DNA of 64,000 bases from Streptomyces marianii (GTDB lineage: Bacteria; Actinomycetota; Actinomycetes; Streptomycetales; Streptomycetaceae): assembly GCF_005795905.1 (NCBI RefSeq), contig NZ_VAWE01000001.1:186001-250000 (forward strand). Direction: 5' to 3'. The notes beneath the pieces were generated by a model that saw nothing but the letters and a program-made list of their open reading frames with translations, had not been told where the DNA came from and searched no databases. Position numbers and translations under genes: made by a program. Shown piece by piece: positions 47,078 to 57,291 of the stretch. Position 1 is the stretch's first letter; each line of letters starts with the position of its first letter.

Positions 47078-47620
47078 CTCGTCCCGCCGCCGGAGACACC
47101 CGCGCTCGGTAAGCACAACTGGGACTGGCTGTACGCACGACTGGGTACACGTCTGCCCGGGGAGTACATACAACTGATGGAGCGTTACGGGGCCGGCTCC
47201 TGGTGCGGCTGGCTGCGCTTCAACGTCCCCTTCGGCGAGGACCAGTACGCGCTCGCACCGTGGGCCGGGTGGTACGCGGAGACCTACCAGGGGCAGCGAG
47301 CCGAGTTCCCTGAGTATCATCCCCTGACTGTCTATCCCGAGCCCGGGGGATTCCTGCCCTTCGCCGACTCCATCGACGGCGACCAACTGTGTTGGCTGAC
47401 CGAAGGCGCCACGCCGGACGACTGGCCATTGATCATCGTACCGCGCCATACCGACCAAGGCCCACCGCTCAACCCCGACCTCACCGAAACCCTGCTGGAG
47501 TGGCTGCGCGGCCGGTTCGCGACCGAGGGCCTGCCCCCGCTCGGACGCCGCGACGAGGACCCCCTCGACTACATCGGATTCGAGCCCTACGACGCAGAAC
47601 CGGCCGCTGATGCCCAATGA
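47078..47620 (+). pseudogene. Double-SUKH protein, second part
   Basis: Starting with the second CTCG copy, the frame LVPPPETPALGKHNWDWLYA, then GTRLPGEYIQLMERYGAGSW and GGFLPFADSIDGDQLCWLTE, is a second SUKH domain. It continues the frame of 44585-45226 exactly. The last residues are EPYDAEPAADAQ. It is cut from its start by IS1182. Confidence 0.85.
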
Positions 47621-47736
47621 TCCAGCGCCGCATTGAGAAGTTTTCATCCTGATTCCGCAGGTCATGGGGCTGGTGTGAGGCTGCGGTAACGTACTCGCGC
47701 CGGTCAGGGGCGTGATCTTCTGCGGGAGATCGTCTG

Positions 47737-48311
47737 TCACCTGTGGACTTCGGTGTTCGCGAGGACGAGCAGGGCGCGCAGGAGGGTGGTGGCGTGCCGC
47801 GGTGATCTCGCTGGACGGGCCGGGCTTGGCCGCGGAGATCCAGATCAGGTTGCCCTTCTCGTCGGTCAGCGCGAGAAACAGCAGGCCATGGGCTTTGTGC
47901 TTGCCGGAGAAGTTCTTCCGGTTGTCCGCCCCGGTGCGGCGGCGAGTGTGCACGAGGGTGCCGTCCAGCAGCACTACGACGCCGCCGCTGTGGGCGATCT
48001 TCCTCAGCGCCCGGTCCAGCCGCGGGGGCGCGGGCGGACAGCAGGGTGAGGACTTCCAGCACCCAGCGGCGCACGGTGGAGGCGGAGAGGTGGTTGCCGC
48101 CGGCCATGTCGGTCAGGCGCTGGTCGTGCCGGAGCACGGCGAGCACGATCACCGCCTGGGCGCCCGGGGCGAGCTTGCGCCACCGGGTGCCCAGCTGGTT
48201 GCGTCGGCGGCGTATCAAGCCGGCGACGAGATCGATGGTCCGCTTCGACAGCGGGAGGCGGACCTGGTAGACAGCATCCTGAGGGCCTTCGGCGGGCTGG
48301 TTTTTCGTCAC
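47737..48311 (-). pseudogene. IS5-type transposase with 257-bp deletion
   Basis: From GTG 48311 the reading is VTKNQPAEGPQDAVYQVRLP and NQLGTRWRKLAPGAQAVIVL, then after the C-run frame change VVVLLDGTLVHTRRRTGADN, as in copy 2. After SSEITAARH the sequence jumps to the last 20 codons, removing the region that holds the final catalytic acid. This copy cannot make an active transposase. Confidence 0.85.
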
Positions 48312-48383
48312 AGATTCACCAACTCCCGCTGGGGACCGTCTTGTTACGGCCGAAATCGGCTGGTCCGCCACTGCCCTGACCGG

Positions 48384-48868
<485 letters not shown>

Positions 48869-49042
48869 GATGACGATCCCTCCCGCGGCCGAAGCTACGC
48901 GGCAAGCCGAAGCCCGCACCCGGGAACCGCGGAAGGCGCCCCTGACGGACGATCAGGTGCTACCGATCTCCGCTCCGACCAGCACGAGAACCCCATCGAG
49001 ACGGCACGCCAGCACCGCTGACCAGCAGGAATCAGGATGACG

Positions 49043-49052
49043 GGTCCTCAAT
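49043..49052. repeat. ISAs1 target duplication, left copy
   Basis: GGTCCTCAAT, repeated at 50385-50394 on the other side of the ISAs1 element. Confidence 0.8.
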
Positions 49053-50384
49053 CAGGGCGATTTCAAAGTCTGGCTGTTCGCGCGTCTGTGCTGGTCAGCG
49101 GGGTCCGAGGAGTGTCAGGGGACGGGTGAAGGGCTCGTAGGACATCTCGCGGAGTCCAGCGGCGATGTTGTGGTGGCCGGCGGCACGGAGGCAGTTGATC
49201 GCGAAGCTGCGCAAGGTGGCCATGTTCTCCGGGCCGTGCTCGGTGTGGGCCTTGGAGGCGTCCTCGCGGAATGCGGTGTCGCGGACGAAGTGGAGCCGGA
49301 TTTCGATGACCCACTGCGAACGAATGATCTTCGCGAGCCGCTGCGGGGAGGCTTCCCGGCTGGTCAGATCTGTGATCACGTACGCCGTCTCGCGGCTGCG
49401 CCTACCGGTCTTCAGGCAGGTGCGGTGGCGTACGCCCCGGGCGACCTGTGCGGCGTACGGGAAGTCGAGGCCATCGACGGTCAGGACCTGCACCACGCGG
49501 GTCTCCTTGCGGCCGTGCCCCTCGGTGCGATCGTAGAACTTCGCGGTCACTTCCCTCCAGGGCAGCGTGTGCAGCCGCTCGTAGAGACCGGCCTGGTTCT
49601 TCTTCACGCACAGCGCGTAGTGCGCGTTCTTGTCCTCGACGAGGAAGCGGGCGTGGCCCCGCTGGGCGTGCAGGGCATCGGCGGTCACGGTCACCCCGGT
49701 CAGGTCGAACGGTGCCAACAGGCTGGCGAAGCAGGTGATTTCATTCGTCTTGTCCGGGACTCGCAGTTGCGTGACGGTCAGCCCGCCACCGGTCATAGCG
49801 GCGAGCAGACGCGCGGCCGGGGTGTCACCGTGGCGGGAGCCGCGAGCGCTCTTGCCGTCCACCGCGAGGGTGTCGGACCCGGCCGGGTCCGTGCCGAGCA
49901 GGGCCGGCAAGCCCGCCGGGACAGGTGCGGTTGATGATCCGGCGGATGGTCGCCGAGCTTGGCGCGACGCGGACGGCGAACACGCTGGTGGCGCGGGCAC
50001 CGAGCCGGGCGAGAGCCTCCTGCGGGGCATTCCTGGCCCACGGGCCGATCGCGGCGAACGAACGCGCTCCGCTCAGCACGGCCGAACACGCGATCAGCAG
50101 CACGCTCACGAACGGGTGACGCTTCCCGCGCCGGTGCCGCGGATCGGCCAGCGTCGCCAGCCGCTGCGGCAGTCCCGGCAGTGCACGGTGCTGACGCGAG
50201 GGCGACTTGATCAGGCAGACGCTGGCAGACTGACGGCACATCGAAGCTCCGGTTCGGCAGGGCGACTTGAGAGGTCACCCACTCCAACCGGAGCTTCGAT
50301 GTGTGCGAGACGGGTCGACCGACAGTCGTCACGCCGCCGTGACCTGCGACTTCGCACCATCACTCGGACTTTGAAACAGCCCTG
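49053..50384 (-). mobile_element. ISAs1-family insertion sequence
   Basis: 1332 bp with inverted ends CAGGGCGATTTCAAAGTC (left) and CAGGGCTGTTTCAAAGTC (right end, reversed), 16 of 18 bases matching, flanked by 10-bp duplications GGTCCTCAAT. It sits within the terminal repeat of the IS5-type copy 1. Its transposase has one frameshift. Confidence 0.85.
49095..50241 (-). pseudogene. ISAs1-family transposase with frameshift
   Basis: The N-terminal frame (RLATLADPRHRRGKRHPFVS, then VLLIACSAVLSGARSFAAIG and SATIRRIINRTCP) is the normal ISAs1 start. At about 49925 the frame shifts by one base; the rest reads PAGLPALLGTDP, then SDTLAVDGKSARGSRHGDTP (first Asp), VTVTADALHAQRGHARFLVE (second Asp) and EIRLHFVRDTAFREDASKAH. 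The frame change falls in a C/G run and could be a mutation or programmed; intact ISAs1 transposases are one frame, so mutation is more likely. Confidence 0.85.
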
Positions 50385-50394
50385 GGTCCTCAAT
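50385..50394. repeat. ISAs1 target duplication, right copy
   Basis: GGTCCTCAAT directly after the ISAs1 right end. The next base, G at 50395, completes the CAATG tip of the interrupted IS5-type copy 1. Confidence 0.8.
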
Positions 50395-50650
50395 GATCAC
50401 GAACCCTCGTGCCTGCACTGCTATCCGTTCCTACCGGCCCTGATCGTCAACCACCCGCGCATCCGCGGAACTTGACGGAGCCCTGCCCACCACCGAGATC
50501 AAAACCCCTGGACCGGAATAATCCAGGCAGTCGCCGGGCTCTGGCGGGAACCTGTGTTTTCAACCGGACGATCACCCCGCGGAAGCAGCCGCATCAAGGC
50601 AGCAGTGCCCCGTCAGGCGATCACGCAGAAGAAGACACAGCAGTCTCTCA

Positions 50651-51550
50651 TCAATCGTCGAGAGAACTGTAGAGAGCGACCGCCAAGGCGTTGAACTGCG
50701 AGGATTCCAAACTACTCGAGAGAGCCTGCAAGAGGGGCTGCGTCACCGGGTCCGGAAACTTGAAGGCGAATGTCCCGCTGACAGCCGAACGCGGATAGAC
50801 GATCATCCGTCCGTCGAATCCTTGACTGCCCGTCCATTTGTCGAAGTCGGGCAGCGCTATCATGCGTCCGTCACTACCTGTGCCAAAAGTCCAGTTGTAG
50901 GGGTAGGCAATCAGTCGTCCGTCTCTGCCTGTGATCGTTCGCCAGCTGCCGTCATAGGGGAGCGCCACCATGCGGCCGTCAGGACCCCCGTCAAAGGTCC
51001 ATCCGGAAGGCGGGTAGGCGACCAGTCGTCCGTCTCTGCCTGTGATCGTCCGCCACCCATAGGGGAACGCCACCATGCGGCCGTCAGGACCCCCGTCAAA
51101 GGTCCATCCGGAAGGCGGGTAGGCGACCAGTCGTCCGTCTCTGCCTGTGATCGTCCGCCACCCATAGGGGAACGCCACCATGCGGCCGTCAGGACCCCCG
51201 TCAAAGGTCCATCCGGAAGCTGGGTAGGCGACCAGTCGTCCGTCTCTGCCTGTGATCGTCCGCCACCCATAGGGGAACGCCACCATGCGGCCGTCAGGAC
51301 CCCCGTCAAAGGTCCATCCGGAAGCTGGGTAGGCAATCAGTCGTCCGTCTCTGCCTGTGATCGTCCGGAATGTCGGGATGCTGCCGGAGAGCGTGGCGAG
51401 GAGGCTGTTGGTGTCGGCCGCGCTGCCGGCGTCGGCGGCGCGCGCTTGGGATGTTGGGACGGAGAACGCCAACGTCATCAGAACGGCAAGTAGCCACGGT
51501 ATGAGCCGATGCCCGGATGAGCCGGTTCGGGCCTTCCTGGAAATGAGCAC
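50651..51550 (-). CDS. Secreted DGR-repeat protein (paralogue 2)
   Basis: 299 residues from GTG 51550 with AAAGGA 6 bp upstream. A signal peptide (SGHRLIPWLLAVLMTLAFSV) ends near ARA-ADA. The body is alternating units such as TGRDGRLVAYPASGWTFDG and GPDGRMVAFPYGWRTI, the same G-x-D-G-R-x-V-A-x-P pattern as the protein at 26346-27224 but with a 35-residue double unit. The C-terminal tail (LLQALSSSLESSQFNALAVA) is helical, like that of paralogue 1. Function unknown; secreted. It is the only gene between two inverted copies of an IS5-type element. Confidence 0.75.
   Translation of the reverse strand: MLISRKARTGSSGHRLIPWLLAVLMTLAFSVPTSQARAADAGSAADTNSLLATLSGSIPTFRTITGRDGRLIAYPASGWTFDGGPDGRMVAFPYGWRTITGRDGRLVAYPASGWTFDGGPDGRMVAFPYGWRTITGRDGRLVAYPPSGWTFDGGPDGRMVAFPYGWRTITGRDGRLVAYPPSGWTFDGGPDGRMVALPYDGSWRTITGRDGRLIAYPYNWTFGTGSDGRMIALPDFDKWTGSQGFDGRMIVYPRSAVSGTFAFKFPDPVTQPLLQALSSSLESSQFNALAVALYSSLDD
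51021..51335 (-). repeat. Three tandem 105-bp repeats within paralogue 2
   Basis: ACCAGTCGTCCGTCTCTGCC starts at 51021, 51126 and 51231, with a near copy at 51336: a strict 105-bp period coding for 35 residues. Copies are almost identical, showing recent duplication. Confidence 0.9.
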
Positions 51551-52021
51551 AGGTCTTCCTTTCTCTGGTGAGCCGCGCACCACGCGGCACGGCGGACTTG
51601 ACGGCTGACAGGGTGGGTGTGGTTCCGCTGTTCGGTCTGGCCGGCGGCTCGGTGGAGTGACTGTGGATGGAGGTACGTCAGCGCCCTTGCGTTTGCACCC
51701 TGAGTGGCAGGTCAAGTCCTGGTCAATGGCGCAACGGGAGCCCTGATAGGTCAACTTGTTGCTGAAGCAAGGCGATCACCGGGAGTCCCGCTGCGGGAGA
51801 AGTTTGCCATGACCAGGACGGTCGAGGTGGCCGGAGGTGTGTACGCGCCAGGGCACTTGGGTGAGAAGCCGTTGTCTTTCCGGATGTGAGGGTTGAGTTT
51901 CCGATGTTCAGGCATGGTTTCGGGGTTGCTGCGGGAGAGTTTGGGCGATCAGTCCGTTCTCGTGACTTGGAGATGATCGATCAGGCACGGACCACCTCAT
52001 GATCGTTGAGCTTCGACACCC
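51551..52021. other. Non-coding stretch upstream of paralogue 2
   Basis: About 470 bp up to the IS5-type copy 2. It must hold the paralogue 2 promoter. The part near 51890-52020 is AT-richer and has no recognised gene. Confidence 0.5.
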
Positions 52022-52206
52022 CAATGAGGACCCGTCATCCTGATTCCTGCTGGTCAGCGGTGCTGGCGTGCCGTCTCGATGGGGTTCTCGTGCTGGTCGG
52101 AGCGGAGATCGGTAGCACCTGATCGTCCGTCAGGGGCGCCTTCCGCGGTTCCCGGGTGCGGGCTTCGGCTTGCCGCGTAGCTTCGGCCGCGGGAGGGATC
52201 GTCATC

Positions 52207-52691
<485 letters not shown>

Positions 52692-52763
52692 CCGGTCAGG
52701 GCAGTGGCGGACCAGCCGATTTCGGCCGTAACAAGACGGTCCCCAGCGGGAGTTGGTGAATCT

Positions 52764-53595
52764 GTGACGAAAAACCAGCCCGCCGAAGGCCCTCAGGATG
52801 CTGTCTACCAGGTCCGCCTCCCGCTGTCGAAGCGGACCATCGATCTCGTCGCCGGCTTGATACGCCGCCGACGCAACCAGCTGGGCACCCGGTGGCGCAA
52901 GCTCGCCCCGGGCGCCCAGGCGGTGATCGTGCTCGCCGTGCTCCGGCACGACCAGCGCCTGACCGACATGGCCGGCGGCAACCACCTCTCCGCCTCCACC
53001 GTGCGCCGCTGGGTGCTGGAAGTCCTCACCCTGCTGTCCGCCCGCGCCCCCGCGGCTGGACCGGGCGCTGAGGAAGATCGCCCACAGCGGCGGCGTCGTA
53101 GTGCTGCTGGACGGCACCCTCGTGCACACTCGCCGCCGCACCGGGGCGGACAACCGGAAGAACTTCTCCGGCAAGCACAAAGCCCATGGCCTGCTGTTTC
53201 TCGCGCTGACCGACGAGAAGGGCAACCTGATCTGGATCTCCGCGGCCAAGCCCGGCCGGTCCAGCGAGATCACCGCGGCACGCCACAACAAGATCACCGG
53301 CCATCTGCGCGAGGCCGGGCTCGGGGCCCTGGCCGACCTCGGCCTCGTCGGCCTGGACGACGATCCCGATGACCCGGTGATCATCACCGGCCGCAAGGCC
53401 ACCCGCGCCCACCGCCTCACCGGCGCGGAGAAGGAAGCGAACCACCTGCTCAATCGCGAACGCGCCGCCGTCGAGCACGGCTTCGCGAACCTGAAGTCCT
53501 GGCGCTTCCTGACCAAGATCCGCATGAACGCCCGGCACGCCACCACCCTCCTGCGCGCCCTGCTCGTCCTCGCGAACACCGAAGTCCACAGGTGA
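52764..53595 (+). CDS. IS5-type (DDE_Tnp_4) transposase in two frames
   Basis: From GTG 52764 the first frame reads VTKNQPAEGPQDAVYQVRLP, NQLGTRWRKLAPGAQAVIVL and ASTVRRWVLEVLTLLSARAP (helix-turn-helix). At CGCCCCCGCGG (near 53052) the frame must move by one base to continue LDRALRKIAHSGGVVVLLDG, with the first Asp, then TGADNRKNFSGKHKAHGLLF, and at the end AAVEHGFANLKSWRFLTKIR with the Glu region. IS5-group elements of the IS427/IS1031 kind use such overlapping frames, and both copies here share the break, so a programmed frameshift is plausible. Confidence 0.85.
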
Positions 53596-53784
53596 CAGAC
53601 GATCTCCCGCAGAAGATCACGCCCCTGACCGGCGCGAGTACGTTACCGCAGCCTCACACCAGCCCCATGACCTGCGGAATCAGGATGAAAACTTCTCAAT
53701 GGTCGAGTTGCGGAAGCCGAGGTGTTCCATCATCCGCATCACCAACCTGGCTCGGGCCGTCCCTGGCGACCGCGCAGGCACATC

Positions 53785-54210
53785 TCACGCGCCGGTGACT
53801 CCGTCGATCTGCTCGCGAATGAGATCAGCATGACCGTTGTGACGTGCGTATTCCTCGATCATGTGCACCATGATCCAGCACAGGGAAACCCCCGGATCGC
53901 CGACGAATCCCGCTTCCTGTTCGGACAGGCGACCGGAATCGTCCAGAGATGCGTCAGCGATCAGCTCACGGCGTCGGGCAACCTCGGCTTGCCAGACAGC
54001 CGTCGCCTCGTCGAACCCTCGGTCCGGTCGGAGGGCATATCCGTCGACGTTGTTTTCCCCGAAGACCGGCGGCACGTCCTGACCTGCGAATACACGCTGG
54101 AACCAGTTGCGTTCCACCTCAGCAAGGTGCTGAACGAGACCGAGCAGCGTCATTGATGAGGGTGACACTGCGGCAAGCCGTAATTGATCGTCCTTGAGGC
54201 CAGAACACCG
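53785..54210 (-). pseudogene. DinB-superfamily (DUF664) protein, 5' end decayed
   Basis: The reading [20 protein letters not shown], then [20 protein letters not shown], and near the end [20 protein letters not shown] (the HxxxExxxHxGH metal-type motif), is a mycothiol-dependent DinB/DUF664 protein. Upstream of about 54210 the expected DWQRATLxWK start has been lost in frame breaks. ATG 54153 alone would give 122 residues lacking the first helix. The downstream edge is close to the IS5-type copy 2. Confidence 0.65.
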
Positions 54211-54550
54211 GGCCTGCTGCGGCGGGAGCCGATGACGGCGCCCCACCTCAACGGCACGTCCCTCGGCCCCACCGACTTCATGGCAGTAGTCGAGGAGAGG
54301 CCGCCGCCTTCGCGAGGGTGACCTCCGCCTCCACGACAGTGGCCACCTGGGATGGACCCACGCCCCTCTCATCTCCCCGAACCACATGAAGCGGCTCGTC
54401 GGCGAACTCGTCGACGGCCGACAGAGCCGCGTGCGACCCGCCGAGGAAGCGGCGAGGTAGACAACCAGGGCGGACTGAGTCAGGGCTACCCACCCCGGCG
54501 AGCGGCACGCGCCCAGTTGCGCTGTCGGGAGCCAGACGAGGAGGATTGCC

Positions 54551-54900
54551 GTGCCCACGGCCGACGGACTGATCAACGCACACACCACCGACAGGCTCGC
54601 CTCCGTCATGGCGGCGGCGGGCGCCCCGCCCGCGACCGCGATCCACGACTGCGGGACCGCTCCTGGAGGGCCTGACCGTCAGCGAGCGGGTCGACGCTGC
54701 GAAGGAGGCCGTTCTCGCCGATCTGCCCGACGTCTACCCTGACTTCGCGGAGATCGTCCGCACGGCTCTGCGCGACTCCGCCTTCACCGGTTGGATGACC
54801 TTTCCCGGGAACGCCGCAGTCAGCGAACGCGCCCTGACACGCGGTGTGTTCGAGCCCGCTCTGGACCTGCTCGCGACGAGCGGGCCAAGGCCGCCGAGCT
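54551..54900 (+). pseudogene. DNA alkylation repair (HEAT-like) protein, N-terminal fragment
   Basis: From GTG 54551 the reading [20 protein letters not shown], with a frame change near 54655, then [40 protein letters not shown] and SERALTRGVFEPALDLLATS, follows the start of actinobacterial DNA alkylation repair proteins. It ends near 54900, before most of the HEAT-like repeats. The rest up to 55000 has no coding match on this strand. Confidence 0.6.
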
Positions 54901-55002
54901 GTCGGCGGCCGGGCACAAGCTGCCGGCCGGCGGCATCGAGCAGCGGCGCCAGCCGGGGCCCGGGCCCGCACTCCCCTCGCGCCGCCGGCCGGGGACGCCG
55001 GG

Positions 55003-57291
55003 TCAGGCGTCGGCGGCCGGATCGCGGCCCTCCAGGGCCTGCACTCCGGTCGCGGGCCCGCTCAGGGGAGTACTCAGGCGCTGTACCCGGGCCGCGCTCG
55101 CCGACCGTTCCTTGGTCTCCGCGAAGCACCGGCTGTTGCGCCTGCGCTGCTCGTCGAACCACTCCCTTCCCTCTGCGGCCACCGCGACCAGGATGCGGCT
55201 GGCGGTCGAGATCCCCGACGCCTCCTGGGACAGGCTCAGCAGGTGCGACAGGTCCTCGGCGGAGGACTGCTCGGTCGTGGTGAAGTTCTCCACCAGCAAC
55301 CGCGTCTCGTGGCTGCTGTCCCGCTCGATGACCAGCTCCTCGCTCAGTGTCAGCTCACCGGACTCCGCGTTGCCGCGGATCGACCCGTCCGGCAGAACGG
55401 TGACGGCCTGCCGGAAGCCCGACCGGCGATCGGTCAGCTGCACGCTCTTCCGGTCCACCTTGACCGACGAGATCGACTCGTAGCGCTGCGAGGTGTCCGA
55501 GCGGCCGTGGTGCGTCCCCTCGGCGAAGTCCACGGTCCAGGTGGCGAGCCGGATACCGCGCTCGGTCATCACGTAGAGGCGGATCCGGTAGACCGAGTAC
55601 CGCACCGGGCCGTTGCTCACCTTGGCCCGCCGGGCACCCTCACCCGCCTCCAGGACGAAGAAGTCGTAGACGATCTGGTGCGGCCGCAGTTCGTAGTGGT
55701 GCAGTGCCTCACGGCGCAGGTGACGCATGTCGTAGTTGAGCCAGCGCCCCATCTCCCAGTCGTGCGGCTGGTGGGCGTCCAGGAACGCGCGCCACTCGTC
55801 GAACGTTCGCTGCTCGCCCTCCCAGCGTGTCCGGAACTCTTCACGGTCCACGGCGCGGCGCAACTGTTCGCCGCGGAACGCGGCGGCGCCCTTGACGCCC
55901 AGGTACCCGCCGAGCGCCCACAGCGCGAGGGCCTGAAGGAACGCAACAGGGTCGGCGGCGGCCGAACCGCCCGTCAGAACGCCTCCGGCCAGGGCCAGCA
56001 GCCCTCCGAAGAACCCGGCGTGCACGGCGAGGGGGACGTCGCGCCGCCGGCGGCCGCCGGTGAGCAGCCCGGCCCTCCATCGTCCGGCGGTGTCCTGCGC
56101 GTGCTTGCGGATCAGCCAGTCCAGTCCGTACGGGTCGTTGTCCGGCCCGTACATGTCGCTCAGTTCCTCCAGCAGGTCGGCCCTCGGGACCGCGGTGACC
56201 GCGCACCAGGCGTCGAAGTCCTCGCCGGACCGGACCTGCCGGGCGAAGTGGCCTTTGATGATTTGGTCGACGGTCGCGGCGAACGCGAGCTGCGCCGGGG
56301 AGGGGCCGCCGGGACCCGACCCCGGATAGGCCTGCCCGTACCGGCGGGTGGCCGGGCCGCCGTTCGCCCTCCAGCCGTCCTCCTGCCGGGCCCGGCCGCG
56401 CCGCCACGCCCGGTCGACGCCGAACCACGTCGCCGCTGCCCCGCCGCCCACGAGCAGCAGCAGGGCCGCCAGCGCGGAGCCCGCCGAGTCGCGGAACATC
56501 GTCGGGGCGCCGGTGACGAGGCCCGACAGCACCAGCAGGACGCCGCCTGCCAGCATGGCCTTGAACCGGAACGTGACCGGTATGAGGACGGCCGGCATCT
56601 GCAGCGGCGACAGCGGGTCGGGCTCGAAGAACAGCGGTACCCGCTCCGCCCGCCGCGTGTCCGTCCGGTGGGCGCGGATGTCGTCGGCCTCCTCCGCGTC
56701 CAACCGCTCGCGCACGATCTCGGAGAGGAAGTGCCGCAGGTGGTCGAGGACCTCGACCCGCCTGGCCTCCGGGAGCGAGTCGATCGCCTTGGCGGCGGCG
56801 TCGCCTCTGCGGGCGGCCAGCTCGTCCGGGCCGACATCGGCCGGCGCCTGGCCGAAGGCCTCGTTCAGCAGCAGCAGGACGACGCGTGCGGCCCGCCCGT
56901 ACGAGTCCGCCGGGCGCTCGCCCAGCAGGTGCTCCAGGGTGTGAAGCTTCTCCATGTCGTCGGTGGTGAGGTCCTCCACTGCCCGGCGGCTGACGATGGC
57001 CAGCGCCCAGCGGTAGAGCACCTCGGTGCCGCTCAGCCGCTGGGCCACCGCCTCACCGATGAGTTCCTCGGCGCGGGCCCGCAGACCCGCGTCGAGCAGC
57101 AGCCGCCCCTTGCCGAACCGTTCCTGAGGAGTGGCGTCGGGGTGGACGACGTACTGGGTGACCGTGCCGTGGTTGACGCCGACAGCCTGTTGTCCGCCCA
57201 CGGACGCACCGGGCGCCGCCGACTGGTGCACGCGGCCGTCCTCCGGCCCGGGGGAGAAGCCCTGTCGGTGCGGTGTGCCGTTCATGGTCAC
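55003..57291 (-). CDS. Large membrane protein coupled to cyclase-like gene
   Basis: 762 residues from GTG 57291; GTG overlaps the stop of the upstream gene as GTGA, so the two are translationally coupled. Residues 35-50 hold GVNHGTVTQYVV, a short motif shared with the upstream protein. A helical, TPR-like region follows (GKGRLLLDAGLRARAEELIG). Membrane segments are near residues 235-285 (FKAMLAGGVLLVLSGLVTGA, ALAALLLLVGGGAAATWFG) and 415-460 (VHAGFFGGLLALAGGVLTGG, ALALWALGGYLGVKGAA). The C-terminal third is beta-rich (YSVYRIRLYVMTERGIRLAT, SISSVKVDRKSVQLTDRRSG). I do not recognise the family. Context suggests a membrane effector or sensor working with the cyclase-like protein. Confidence 0.8.
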   Translation of the reverse strand: MTMNGTPHRQGFSPGPEDGRVHQSAAPGASVGGQQAVGVNHGTVTQYVVHPDATPQERFGKGRLLLDAGLRARAEELIGEAVAQRLSGTEVLYRWALAIVSRRAVEDLTTDDMEKLHTLEHLLGERPADSYGRAARVVLLLLNEAFGQAPADVGPDELAARRGDAAAKAIDSLPEARRVEVLDHLRHFLSEIVRERLDAEEADDIRAHRTDTRRAERVPLFFEPDPLSPLQMPAVLIPVTFRFKAMLAGGVLLVLSGLVTGAPTMFRDSAGSALAALLLLVGGGAAATWFGVDRAWRRGRARQEDGWRANGGPATRRYGQAYPGSGPGGPSPAQLAFAATVDQIIKGHFARQVRSGEDFDAWCAVTAVPRADLLEELSDMYGPDNDPYGLDWLIRKHAQDTAGRWRAGLLTGGRRRRDVPLAVHAGFFGGLLALAGGVLTGGSAAADPVAFLQALALWALGGYLGVKGAAAFRGEQLRRAVDREEFRTRWEGEQRTFDEWRAFLDAHQPHDWEMGRWLNYDMRHLRREALHHYELRPHQIVYDFFVLEAGEGARRAKVSNGPVRYSVYRIRLYVMTERGIRLATWTVDFAEGTHHGRSDTSQRYESISSVKVDRKSVQLTDRRSGFRQAVTVLPDGSIRGNAESGELTLSEELVIERDSSHETRLLVENFTTTEQSSAEDLSHLLSLSQEASGISTASRILVAVAAEGREWFDEQRRRNSRCFAETKERSASAARVQRLSTPLSGPATGVQALEGRDPAADA

